From Massospora cicadina (taxonomy: Eukaryota; Entomophthoromycota; Entomophthoromycetes; Entomophthorales; Entomophthoraceae), in contig JAKSZP010006616.1 in NCBI GenBank assembly GCA_022478985.1, forward strand, positions 203,198-267,197: 64,000 nt of DNA, in the 5' to 3' direction. Below, piece after piece: positions 10,658 through 20,979 of the stretch; within the stretch, counting starts at the first letter, position 1, and each line of letters begins with the position of its first letter. The translations under genes and the position numbers were made by a program. Below the pieces are notes generated by a model that saw only the letters and a list, made by a program, of their open reading frames with translations, ran no database searches and had not been told where the DNA came from.

Positions 10658-13600
10658 ATGCTGAATATCGCTGGACTCAAGGCCTCCCCATCCCAGGCTA
10701 GGAAACTAAGTTTTTTACAAAACAATTTACCCGTGGATATCCTAGCCATCCAGGAGTACCACTGTCCATGAGGTTCCAAGGAAGCTTGGAAAACAATGCT
10801 CCTCCCATCCCTATCTTTTTGGTCAAAGCACTGTGGGGTGCTAATTCAGAAAAATAATTTTTTCAAATTCACATCCTCAGAAACATTCCTAAATGGCTGA
10901 GTGCTCATTGTCACCTTCTCGTGGGCTGACGTTGCACACACAATCATCAACATCTACGCCCCAAATGGTGCACATGAGCGGCGCGAATTTTTCTTGTTGG
11001 TCAAATACCTCCCGCTACCCCCCAATTCTTTCCTAGTTGGCGATATGAACTGTTGGCTAACCTCACCAATAGACCGGTGGCCGCCCTCACCCCACGCCCC
11101 ACAGGGTCACATAGAACTACGCGTTCTAAAAGCCACCTTTGGGTTAATGGATGCGCTACCATGACATGCCCCACTGCTCAAAAACATAATGCGTCCCCAC
11201 GTCCACAATGGCCAATTAAGGTCCATGACCCGCATCGACCTTATTCTAACACCAGCGAAATTCCAACCCCACATCTCCCACTTCAAAACAACAAAAATGG
11301 AATTCTCCGACCACCAACTGGTCTTGATAACATACCACTTACCCATCACAGTTGCAAAGGCCCCACATTGGTGAAAAATCCGCCCCCCTGAACTCGCGTC
11401 ACCAGGATTTTCCACATGGGTGGAATCAGCAACTTTGGCAAAATCATTTGTTGCACCACTTTGCGTGGACCCCATTTCCACATGGGCAACTTTTAAAGAG
11501 AACACCATCCGCCACTATCGCCATCTCTCCTCCAGATGTTCATGAGCCACATCAGCGGTTATCTTGTGCACACTGGCAGAATTGGCTTACTTGGAGTCCA
11601 ACATTCCAGCCACAGGATACAGCCCTGCATGGGGCCAGAAGTGGGCGGAGGCAGCCGCCCACCTCAACGCACTTGAAAGGCAACACAAACATCGAGTTTG
11701 TGTCCAATACAGGGCCACACACATCACTAAAAGCGACAAGTGCACCACATACTTCTTTAAAAAACTTTTCGCACCATGCCAGAGTGTGGCCTGCACACAG
11801 GTGCGAATATTGGATAATTCCATTTCGGACACACTGGCTGAAGTGGCAATCGAGATGCAAAAATATTACTCCAAGTTATACCGAGCCAAACCAATTCAGC
11901 TGGCTGAAATGGCGGAATTTCTCAACTGAGCTCATATCTGCACCATTTTCCGATACTCAGAGAATATGAATTTAATTACTCCAAACAAATTATGGACAGC
12001 CATTTGCGGTGCGCCATTCTGAAAATGCCCAGGCCCAGATGGCATTCCATATGAGTTCTACAAAAGATATTTCAAATATATATCCCCATTGCTGCTAGCC
12101 TCACTCAACCAAAGCCTGTTGGAAATGCGCCTCCTACCAGGAGGACATGAGGCCTTTACTGTCACACTCTTCAAGAAAGGGGATAAGCTTGACTTAGCCA
12201 ACTGGCGCCCCATTTCTCTAACAAACACAGACACCAAAATTTTAACAAAATCATGGCTAACCGTTTAGGGACTGTAGCATCTGCCACCATCTCCCCAGAA
12301 CAATTCAGTTTCATCCCCAGAAGGTCAATTTGGGATAACGTGCACTCTGTGGCTAATGTGTGTCAGTCCACAGCCTCTGGGGCACTTGTATTCTTGGACC
12401 AACAAAAGGCCTATGATAGAGTAAACTGGGAATACCTTAGGGCCTGCCTCCATCAATTCCGCCTACCCCCCGCTTCATAAACTGGGTGATGCTGCTCACG
12501 GAATCTGCGACAATGGCAGTGCATGGCCCAGGCTTCTAATGGAAGTAGTCCGCCCTCAAAGGGGCCTGCGACAAGGGGACCCCCTCAGCCCACTCTTATA
12601 CAACTTCAGCCTTGACCCACTACTGCGAAATGTGAATGCCCACCTCACTGGGTTCCATGTGCCAGGCCAAACTCCAGTCAAGATGATGACATTTGCAGAT
12701 GATTGCGTGGTGGGGGTGTCTAATAACAAAGATGCACGCGCGCTTGAAGCCCTCATCCAGGAATATTCCCGGGTAAGCAACATGGTACTGAACGCCTCTA
12801 AAACTGAAATCATCCTCCTTGGTCAGTTCCAGAACTGCTGGGCCCCAGCAAGTAGTTCCCAACCCGGCCCATCTGCTCGCCCACGTCCACGCCTTACTAA
12901 CTCAACAAACACCGCTCCACTGGTGCTCCCCTTCGTGCCACATCCTACCATAGGACCAGTGCGCCATCTGGGCATGTGGATGGAGGCAGGCGGATATGCG
13001 TCAGCAGTAATGTAGTGCCATATACTGGACAACGTGACGAAGCGAATCGCCTCTCTCAGAGCCCACCCTACTACCCTCACTGGCAGGGTTATTCTTGCCA
13101 ACTCTATGCTCCTATCCAAAGTCTGGTTCGGAGCCCACGCCATCCCCTTCTCCCCAAGCTCTTTCAAATCCCTGTATGCTTTGCTGCAAGCATGGCTTTG
13201 GTCAGGCCGCCCTCCACCAGTACGGCTAGAGGTCATGTTTGGCCCTCATCATCAAGGTGGCATGGGCCTGCTTGACTTCAAAGCCCATGCTGCCAAGATC
13301 CTGGGCACCTGGATCGCGGCCATCACTGCTCCTACACTCCCATCCCAACACTGGTCCCGCGCGGCCCGCTCCAACTTCTTTCAATCCTTGGGCCTCAACA
13401 ATCCATCAAACCCCCACTCCCTGATGAAATACCTCGCATCACACACATCAGCCACAGGTCCTCACGGGACTAAAACCCACTACAAACGAATCCTACTCTC
13501 CATGCGAAGCGCAGAGTGGAGAATTCGTATTAGTGGACATACAACCTGAAGAGGCCGCCCCTCTCCTCAGTTCACACAAGAGGTACAGGGGCTACCCATC

Positions 13601-14217
13601 TATGATGGCGTGATCCCCATTCGACCCCAAGTCCTATCCAGGGTGGACTACCTGGACATGATGGACATCCCTTATTCCACTGAGACCCAAAAGACTATCT
13701 GGAAATACGCACACCATCCTCTGTTGCAGCCTCAAGTCCGCTCCCATGTGTGGCGCTGCCTGAGGCGGGTGTATCATACAGCTGAGCGCTCTAACGCTTT
13801 ACACTCATCCTGTGTCGTGTGTGGCCAGTATGGAACGCTGTTCCACCGCCTGGAGATGTGCCCCACCTCTAAAGTGATATGGCGCGAAGTCCAACGTCTG
13901 CTAGGCCAGGATCAAACGCATCCCTTCAGTCTGTCAAGAGATATGTTTGCTTCATCAATGGCCTCCCCCTTCCACCCTCCCTCCATGCTCTGGTGGTTGC
14001 AATTGCCATGTGGACTATCCACACGATTGTCATGGATGCCATCGCTGGCTCCATCCCCACCCTCCCAGAAGTTTTCACAGATTCTGGTCTCATTTGGTGG
14101 ACCACTTTCAAGCGTGGATGTTTGGATATCTCCCACCACGTCGCTGACAGCTGGTCTCCTCCTGGTTCCCAGTCTGGTTCATCAAATCAGACCCCTTCCT
14201 CCACACGTGCTCAATAG
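10658..14217 (+). pseudogene. LINE-1 ORF2: AP-endonuclease, reverse transcriptase, zf-RVT (broken)
   Basis: The endonuclease is readable from 10658: ILAIQEYHC, IINIYAPNG, VGDMNCW, SMTRIDLILT and FSDHQLV match the EEP motif series, with stops between them. RT follows: FKKGDKLDLANWRPISL (about 12174), QFSFIPRRSIWDN, VFLDQQKAYDRVNWEYL, RGLRQGDPLSPLLYNFSLD (from 12557), TFADDCVVGV and SKTEI, so the catalytic Asp residues survive. A CVVCGQYGTLFHRLEMC finger (C-x2-C-x8-H-x4-C) is near 13812-13862. Frameshifts are at about 12240, between 12480 and 12540, and around 13900-13960. At least six in-frame stops show it is inactive. Confidence 0.92.
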
Positions 14218-14392
14218 TGGCTACGGCCCCTTCACACGTTCCCTTCCCCTCCCCATAAGTGGCGTTCCTGCTGGCAACAAGAGTTAGCATCATTTCTCTG
14301 GGGTGCCCCCCTGATACTAAGTTTATCTTTCCTGAGTCATATTTGGAAGTGTCCATCCCATGGTCAGCCTTCCCCGCAATAAATTTAAAATT

Positions 14393-14408
14393 TAAAGAGG
14401 GATAAGAC
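14393..14408. repeat. LINE-1 target-site duplication, right copy
   Basis: An exact second copy of the 16-base duplication. It directly follows the LINE-1 3' end and restarts the alpha2 gag reading on the minus strand. Confidence 0.95.
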
Positions 14409-14930
14409 GTTAAGCTAGCCATGATAGCAGCAATAGCATCATCTAAGGGAAGCATTTTGGCCAGCAACAAAGGTTGAGCTTTGTTATAGAATCTCTCAAC
14501 AAATGAGGGGATCGATTCTCCCTCTTGCAGGCTAAGGCACATAAAGGCCTGTTTTTGCCGTTGCAAACTTCTTAGAACCAATCTAATCAATCAACGCTTG
14601 TTTGATCTCCGTTCAGGTGATAAGTGTGGCTATTTGAGGAACCATGATCTTCTGAGCCATCCAACTTAAGAAGGGGAGGATAAACTTGGTTTTTTGAAGG
14701 TCAGTCGCTCCTTCCATTGCAGATTCGTAAATATAAAGGAAGGAGGCGATAAGCCCTCACCAGGTGTAAACTTGTCTTTAAACAAAGGTTTAAGAAAGTT
14801 AGGGGAGGGCAAATAATGGACTTTTGGAAAGTGCTGCTCAAGCTTTATGAGGCGAGCCAAAGCACTGGCTAGTTAGTTTTCCAAAGCAGCAAGCTTTGGT
14901 TCTGGAATAATGTCATTTTGGTGGAATACA
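14409..14930 (-). pseudogene. alpha2 gag, N-terminal part
   Basis: The minus-strand frame (within 14108-14590) reads LRSLQRQKQAFMCLSLQEGE, then FVERFYNKAQPLLLAKMLPL and DDAIAAIMASLTSYPSL. This is the capsid region, matching the alpha5 segment QSLQRQIQAFMCLSLQEG at about 60210-60266. The upstream part to the primer-binding site (14666-14860) is a charged N-terminal region in another frame. LINE-1 interrupts the gene just after SYPSL. Confidence 0.85.
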
Positions 14931-14934
14931 GATG

Positions 14935-14952
14935 CCCCTGTAGTGAGCACCA
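14935..14952 (-). other. alpha2 primer-binding site
   Basis: On the minus strand this reads TGGTGCTCACTACAGGGG, two bases inside the 5' LTR end. The initial TGG pairs with the CCA end of a tRNA. The same 18 bases follow the 5' LTRs of alpha4 and alpha5 and the 172-bp foldback unit at 61033. Confidence 0.85.
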
Positions 14953-14954
14953 CT

Positions 14955-15867
14955 TGTTGGATTTAGCTTGCAGAAGATGCTCGCTTGATGCTTAGTCTAC
15001 CATAATCCAACAATTAGGGAAGACACCTAAATTATAATAAAAATTATTAAACTTCAAAAACTTCATAAATGAGGGTTTTTTAAAGTTTTATTAGCTCAGC
15101 TAGGGATATAATAAAAATGTAACCCTCAATCTTGGATTATTCAGTATTTAAAAAAAATATTTGAGGTGGGTCGACCTTGGGACAAATATACCACACCGAG
15201 AATGTTTTCTAGCCAGTACAAGTTTCGAACTCAAAACCTGCACTAGGGGCGGAAGCAGTTTTACCCGCTCAGCTAACCACACTTATCATTCAGTATTTAA
15301 CTGTAGCAAAGCTCGAGGGAAATACAATATTAAATTCAGAATAGCTTAGACTATTATAATATGGAAGATGTGAAATTAGCCTATCAAAGCTTGGTAAAAA
15401 TTTTTTCACTTAGGCTGAGTGACGAGTGGAAGATTATTTTGGGGCAAGATGTACCCATGGGGAATGACTTATTTTAGAATAGCCAATCTCCTTTTGCTAA
15501 AAATATTATGCCTTGGGAAACCCCTGTCACGCCTATAAAAGGGGGTGGTCCCCTTGTAACTTCTTAATTGGGACTCGATGGGGCAGGGGGAAAACCCACA
15601 ATGAGCACCCCAGAATAAATCATGAGGTTGGTGGATTCAGATTTCCTGACATGGTGGTATTTGTCCAAAAAGTATTTTAAAAATTGTTGCCCTAATTTGT
15701 GGGGTTCCACCAAGAATTGGCTAGGGTCTTTTGGCTGAGGAAATCATTATTGATATTAAAATTGATATCTTGAGTATTCTGAACTTGTAAATGTCTGACA
15801 TTTTCCCTTTCAGGCTGATTCTGAACAAAAACATATTTTTTTGAAAGATAGAGAGCAATGTCTGACA
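14955..15867 (-). repeat. alpha2 5' LTR (913 bp including a SINE)
   Basis: On the minus strand it begins TGTCAGACATTGC at 15867 and ends ATCCAACA at 14955. It pairs with the 3' LTR 3862-4627; the extra length is exactly the SINE plus one duplicated target (15136-15284). The GC-rich box with CCTTTTATAGGCGTG is at about 15511-15551. Confidence 0.9.
15136..15300 (-). mobile_element. tRNA-derived SINE with T-rich tail and 16-bp duplication
   Basis: A body of about 133 bp (15152-15284) is absent from the sister LTR. It is flanked by attattcagtatttaa (15136-15151) and atcattcagtatttaa (15285-15300), which differ at one base; the sister LTR keeps a single copy near 4043. On the minus strand an A box-like TTAGCTGAGCGGG (15264-15279) is followed about 35 bases later by a B box-like GAGTTCGAAACT (15221-15232), and the unit ends in six or seven T, as RNA polymerase III transcripts do. 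It is too degraded to be a tRNA gene. Confidence 0.85.
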
Positions 15868-16312
15868 GTTATTATCAGATCTTGAAAATGTCCCCATTCC
15901 GTGTCTTGTATGGGCAGAAACAAGGAATACCTGCCCTCTTAGTTTAAGATGTATTTGCCTCTAGAATTGAGGAAACTGAGAAAGTCATGTGAAGTTTGGC
16001 TCAGCACATCATCCAACTCCAATCTGAGGCTTTGACTAATTTAGCAAAAACGGTGAAGAAAGAAGGGCAGGCTGCCAATGAGCTCTGAACCCCCTGCCTA
16101 CATTGTAAGTATTGCATATGGTATTATACTACCATAACTGCTTCACTCCTAGAAGAGGTAAGCTTGTATTGATTTGGGATGGTCTTTTCACCATCACTTA
16201 CAAGAGAGGAAATTAGTACTATAAAAATCTTTAGCTCCAGGTATTACCATTAATCACGTACATGGCTGTTTCCTACAGCCCTATTCTCTACCCATCATTC
16301 TTGAGGGTGTGA
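15868..16312 (+). pseudogene. alpha1 integrase C-terminal end (resumes after alpha2)
   Basis: Plus-strand sequence matching alpha4 from about 47330 to 47770. It starts with the GTTAT duplication and encodes remnants of the C-terminal integrase domain including the KLVLIWDGLFTITYK-like block and the INHVHGCF tail, in more than one frame. It ends in a purine-rich TTGAGGGTGTGA next to the 3' LTR. It completes alpha1, whose first part is 1-3861. Confidence 0.82.
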
Positions 16313-17059
16313 TGTTGGACATTTGCCCTCATAGGTGTAAAATAAGTATGTTTTAGGTCAAATTTAGCCGAAAAGGGGAAATGCTGGCCATTTACAAGTT
16401 TGCAATACTAAATTAAATGATTTCAATGATACTAATGATAGTATTGGCCAAAAGACTTGGTCAGTTATTGGTGGAACCCTGTCATTTGGGGTAATACAAT
16501 TTTGGATTATTCTTGTGCAATAAACATGAGATTGAGCAGTAAGTTTTCTCTGACCGCGCGGCGGACCAAGGGGCATCTATTTGGTGGCACTCACACAGCC
16601 AAAACCATGTCCTTTAAAGCACCTACAAGGGGACCACCTCCTTTTATAGGCGTGGTGGGGGTCCCCCAAGGTGCAAAAGATTTTTCAAATATGAATTAGC
16701 TGAAAGTCATCAAGTTGTTACCTCATGGGTAAGTTCAAGACAATAATACTTCCACATCCCTCATTCAGCCTAAGTGAAGCAAGTAATCTGAGCTTTGATA
16801 GGCTAGACTTCTATATTTTCTAATTTGGATGGTAACAAGTGCTCCAATTTTATCCTTGAATTGCTTTTACCCGCAAGATAGTTAAATAATGAGTGGTCAA
16901 ATATTGAAAGGGATCTTTTTTCCTTTCTTTCCTTGCTCTGCTATAAAAACATAAAACCAAGCTTTTAGTAGTGCTTATTTATTAAATTTTATTAAAAATT
17001 TTGGAGGGATCCAGTGGCATAAACACCAGCGACACTAACAAGCTGGATTCCTCCAGACA
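16313..17059 (+). repeat. alpha1 3' LTR (about 747 bp)
   Basis: Begins TGTTGGACATTTGCCC, ends near GGATTCCTCCAGACA, and contains the family box GGGGACCACCTCCTTTTATA then GGCGTGG then GGTCCCCC at 16629-16667. It follows the integrase tail directly. It is alignable with the alpha4 LTRs and the solo LTR at 17620. The exact right end is uncertain by a few bases. Confidence 0.85.
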
Positions 17060-17099
17060 CAAGTATTTACAAAAAAATTCCTAGGGGCTAATTATCATG

Positions 17100-17300
17100 G
17101 AGGGGGTGAAAGCGAGTCAGTAAGGGCGTACAGCTACTAACCTGAAGGTTGCGGGTTTGATTCTCACCTTTTGCACATCAATTGGGGTGCCAGCCAAAGG
17201 AATCTATTGGCGGTTAGTAGGTCTAATAACACGAAAACCTTACCCATGACATAACCAGAAAAATATGAGTCCCGATCTGGAGGTGAAAAACTTTCTTTGA
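17100..17300 (+). mobile_element. Probable second tRNA-derived SINE head
   Basis: CGAGTCAGTAAGGG (17113-17126) resembles an A box / D arm. The segment CCTGAAGGTTGCGGGTTTGA (17141-17160) plus TTCTC resembles an anticodon-arm/T-arm with a B box (C-to-T change in GGTTCGA). Spacing is tRNA-like. I could not define the 3' end or a target duplication, so the boundaries are approximate. It shares no obvious sequence with the SINE at 15152 beyond the promoter boxes. Confidence 0.4.
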
Positions 17301-17349
17301 TGGAGTTGACCCTGTTTGGGTTTCATGTTGTTTCTTTCTCTCAGTAATG

Positions 17350-19350
17350 CCTGTCCTCTGGTCAGCTTGCCTCAGTTAAATAAAAATATCTGTCTTGGAA
17401 CTGGTAAGTAAAATTGAGACTGGCTTGAAAGTGTGCATGAGCACCAAGAAGACAAACCAGAAGACCATCAGCATTGCTGTCTAAGCAACTTGATAAATAG
17501 GCAGGAGGGAAGCAAACAGAGTATGACAGCTGGTGGTCGCCTTAACCATTAACCAACAAGCAACCAAATAATGGCCCCTAGGGCCCAGAAGATTGGGAAA
17601 TGGGTAACTCATCAGGTATTGTTGGACATTTTTCCTCACAGCTGCAAAAGAAGATTATTTTAGTTCAAAGTCTGCCAAAAAGGGAAAATGTTAAACATTT
17701 AAAGTTTGTGATAATACCCCCCATGAGTTAAATATAATTATGGATATCAGCCAAAAGACCCTAGCTGATTCTCAGTAGAACCCTGCAAATTGGGTAATAC
17801 CATTTCAAATCTTTCATGGGCAATAAATGAAAAATTGAGCAGTCAGACTACTCTGACCACGCAATGGACCCCAGGGCGACCATTGGATGGCACTCTCCTA
17901 GCCCCAACCAGGTCCTCCTAAGCACCTACTCGGGCCCCCCTTTTATAGGCTTGGCGGGGGTCCCCCAAGGTGCAATAAATTTCTTGAATGGCTATTGGCT
18001 GAAGTTTATTAAATCGTTATCCCACAGGTACATTTTGGCCAATAATAATTCCCCTTCCATCATTCAGCCAAAATAAAGCTAGTATCCCAAGCTTTGATAG
18101 GCTGCTTCAACATATTTCCTAAATTAGACTGGTCCAAGCTATTCTGAACCTATCCTCATATTCCCCCTGACCCTCAAAACAGTTTAAATATTGAGTGGTC
18201 TGATATCAAGTGGGTTTTTTATCCTTGTTTTCCCCGCGCTACTAATAAAATCATAGATACCAATTTTTATAGTAGTGCTTATTTTTAATTATTATATTAA
18301 ACCTTTGTGGGGTCCAGAAGCATAAGCACCAGCGAGCAACAATAAGATGGATTCCTACAGGTATATTGGAGAGGCCAGTATTCACCATGGGACCACTAGT
18401 GATAGATCAGGTGGTGAGGTCACAAAAACTCATCCAATGGGGAGTTAATAGGTCTAATAATATCAGCACATCTTTCTGCCAGAGAGCGCAGGCAAACTGG
18501 GATATCCCCTCTAGGTCATGCATGCAATACTTCCATTTGACAAAGGTGGAGAGAAGCGCAGTGAGAATGGCACTAGGGCCCAATTGTGACGCAACCCATG
18601 AATCATGGTTTGGGGTTTTTGAGGTGGAAAAATCTAAAAAATTTGATAAAAGTAATTTTTGTTTATTAAAAGGGTAGCTTATTGAAAAACTAAAGGTAAA
18701 TAATTGACTGACAACAATACCATTGAGTGACAGTTGCATTAAGGCCTAGGGGCTTAGGATTAGGTGAAAATGAACTGAATGAAAGAGGTAAAAATCTAAC
18801 TGATTTCAGCAGAACAAAATCTTGAAACTAACTTGACACTGAATCAGCCTTCTATTTACCCTCCAACTCCCACTTGAGTTTAGCCACTAAACTTTTACTC
18901 CCACTATACTTTGCTTGGCTCAGCATCGCTCTTTTGGTAGGCAACTGGAAGCGCATATGGCCAGAGCACGGAGCCCTGTACCATTGGGTATTAAATTGAT
19001 TTTTCACATTTGATTTCATTGGATTCAGTCCCCCAAATCATCTAGTTTTTTTGCCTTATCAACTCATTTTAAAGTTACCATTGGAGTTATTTCTCTAATT
19101 GCATAAGATTCTTTTCCTTTGGTGGACCCTTATTGGTACTTAAATGACATTCTCACCATTACCCTTTGGCCTGCATCCTCTTCCTACTACGACATCAACA
19201 CACACTTCCCCATTCCACTTAAAAGCTCTTTGTGGTTACATGGGCAGTAAAGGAGGAACCCTCTAAAGGCTATACCATTACCCACTGTTTGTCCATCACA
19301 TGGGCGAGATCTCCTTAGGTGATAGGGGTGATAACTGCCTTTCTCAGTAC
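17350..19350. repeat. Unclassified repeat R, copy 1 (split by a solo LTR)
   Basis: The segments 17350-17619 and 18360-19350 align in order with 56540-57790, the second being a copy without the LTR. Shared blocks include a long stretch around GGGGCCACTAGTGATAGAT and another around CGACATTCTCACCATTACCC. On the minus strand a conserved peptide (EPSEFKCEKS at about 18990 here, EPSEIKCEKSNQYP at about 57430 in copy 2) suggests some coding origin. A TTGGTGCTGAAACGAC motif after CCCCAACA in copy 2 (about 57557) could be an LTR end plus primer-binding site. I do not recognise the family. Confidence 0.6.
17620..18359 (+). repeat. Solo LTR of family alpha (alpha3, 740 bp)
   Basis: Starts TGTTGGACATTTTTCC and ends GGATTCCTACA. 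It is flanked by a perfect 5-bp duplication GGTAT (17615-17619 and 18360-18364). The repeat R copy at 56790 has no LTR at the equivalent site, giving an empty-site comparison. The family box CCCCCTTTTATAGGCTTGGC lies at about 17935. No internal region is present, so it arose by LTR-LTR recombination. Confidence 0.93.
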
Positions 19351-20560
19351 CTTTTTTGTGCGATTAGGGAACGCCTCATGGTTAAGGTCAGGGATGCTCC
19401 CTGAACTTACATTATCTTTTTCTCCCTGAAGAGGAGGAGCATCACACCGGGGAGCTGGGCCAGGGCGATGTTTATGTGGGCTTTCAGGAGCTTGATTCCC
19501 ATCAGCATGGGATCTTCTGGGGCGGGGAGCATCAGGGTAGTTCACATGGAAGGATTCGACCAGCTCAGAACAATTTGTGCAGTCCTGGGCACTGAACCAA
19601 CTGCTTTCATAAGCCAGGAAACCTTTCCAAACCACAATGTATTAAACTAATTGGCGCAACCAACAGTGTATTTATCGAGGTGGTGCCCCTACAGTTGGAT
19701 TAGAAGGTTCTCCTTTTTTTAAAAAGGGAAAGTAGCAACTTTGAGCCCTCCTGCTCTATGATGAGGGGGTTTTTGATCATACTATAGATGTGAGCTGGGC
19801 CTTCGCCCTTCCTGCAAAGTGGTAAGGTTGCCATGCCTCAGTAACCCTGCTCCCAATTCAGACTTTCTCTCAAGAAGATTCCTCTCATTGTTGTGAGGTT
19901 TCCTAACTTTTGGAGCAGAGATGTTGGGCCCAGGCCACCAAACCTCCACGCCCACCCAGCTCCAAGTGCTAGCCAACAAGTCACCTGCTACTGAGTCTAA
20001 TCCCACCTGTCCATAGTGCACATCCCCCAAAATTGTCCCGGGGAGGGTTTGACTGTTGAAGTGAGGGTAAGATAAGTACTAAGCTTAAGACACTCCTGAC
20101 CTTAACTCTCCCAACTGCCACCAACCCCAAGCTGCAACCATTAAACTGATTTTTTGCAGCCTGGGCCCACCTATGAGCCTGTCCTCAGCGCCAGTCTTCA
20201 CTTTTGTGGATCAGCTCCATTTGGGGTCCAAATATGTTATTTTCAAAAAGTTGGGCCTCCACCCCACCTTTTTCCGTTTTTTGGCTATTCAACTTGGAAT
20301 TGAAATTACAAGTTGCTTGGTCCTAATTACCTAAATTTAAATTTTAAATTAAACTGGAGTAAAAACATCCATTTCGGTTTTTTAGAAGACAACTAATACT
20401 AATTTGGTTCTGCGGAAGCATAATTTCCACCGCCCCAAACATACAAAAAGGGTTTTCCAGGTTTGGGTCAAGTGCTTGTTGTTTCTTAAGTCTACTTAAA
20501 ACAAATAAAAATCTATCATATAATTAAACTTTAAAAATTTATTCATTCCCTAATTTCCAA
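19351..20560. other. Unresolved stretch, repeat-derived, no recognisable gene
   Basis: No convincing domain is seen. Two short minus-strand open frames (19315-19635, Pro/Arg/His-rich; 19782-20030) and their plus-strand counterparts show no motif I recognise. Pyrimidine-rich patches and AT-rich DNA (20320-20560) fill the rest. It may be the degraded interior of the element whose terminal part is repeat R. Confidence 0.4.
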
Positions 20561-20977
20561 AAATGTACTACAATGGGTCCCCTAACTTGAACCCCTTCCG
20601 GCGGCTTACAAATTTCCTCCTGGGCCCAAGCACAACCTTTTTCTGCAGCTCTGATAGTAACCACCACTTTAGGTTATCAAGTCTTTCACGCCATGCAGAC
20701 TACACTCCTTCATGAAGTTTCTGCTCTCTCTGCTAACATTGCCAAAGGCCATCAACTTATAATAACAGATACATTGTTGACTTCCCAGACCCTTTTTTTA
20801 CCTGGGGCTGCCTATGCTAGACCTGCAGTTGACCTCACAGCTTTTTTTAATATACTTTTGGGGTCCTTTGGTAAGTTTTTGAATGCGTACTTCGCTCGCC
20901 TTTCATCTAGATCCTCAATTAACAGAGTTTTGAATGGCTGTGACCCTGAAATTCTGGGTGCTGTCATAGTTCATTAA
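20560..20977 (+). pseudogene. Unrecognised open frame, possible gag-like N-terminus
   Basis: A plus-strand frame with an ATG at 20693 stays open to 20977 (94 codons), and upstream codons also read through (AALIVTTTLGYQVFHAMQTT). The predicted product is Leu/Ala/Ser-rich and helical in character, with no cysteine or histidine motif. It could be the N-terminal matrix/capsid part of an LTR element, but this rests only on composition and setting. It abuts the minus-strand delta element. Confidence 0.3.
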
Positions 20978-20979
20978 GA

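Larger units (their letters stand above)
9118..14392 (+). mobile_element. LINE-1: near full-length Tad1-like non-LTR retrotransposon
   Basis: A 5275-bp element flanked by a perfect 16-bp duplication. It has a short 5' UTR (9118-9212), an ORF1 with a CCHC knuckle, an ORF2 with endonuclease, RT and a C-terminal zinc finger, and a 3' end that finishes in AATAAATTTAAAA with no long poly(A). It is much better preserved and more G+C-rich than the surrounding gypsy DNA, suggesting the most recent large insertion here. The domain order fits fungal Tad1-type LINEs. I saw no RNase H domain. Confidence 0.93.
3862..15867 (-). mobile_element. Ty3/gypsy element alpha2, complete but nested and decayed
   Basis: A minus-strand gypsy element bounded by two LTRs (14955-15867 is the 5' LTR, 3862-4627 the 3' LTR) and by 5-bp duplications GTTGT/GTTAT. 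In transcription order it holds 5' LTR, primer-binding site, gag, protease, RT, RNase H, integrase, polypurine tract and 3' LTR. LINE-1 splits gag at 9117/14393. Without LINE-1 and the SINE it is about 6.6 kb. Many stops are present, but the protease triad and several motifs survive. Confidence 0.93.

Noticed and set aside
11107..11508. 133-codon minus-strand frame and other antisense frames across 11.1-14.2 kb
   Set aside because: They overlap the LINE-1 endonuclease and RT, which carry complete motif series on the plus strand.
15152..15284. Possible functional tRNA gene
   Set aside because: A and B boxes are present, but the acceptor stem does not close and the unit has SINE hallmarks (duplication, oligo-T end, absence from the sister LTR).
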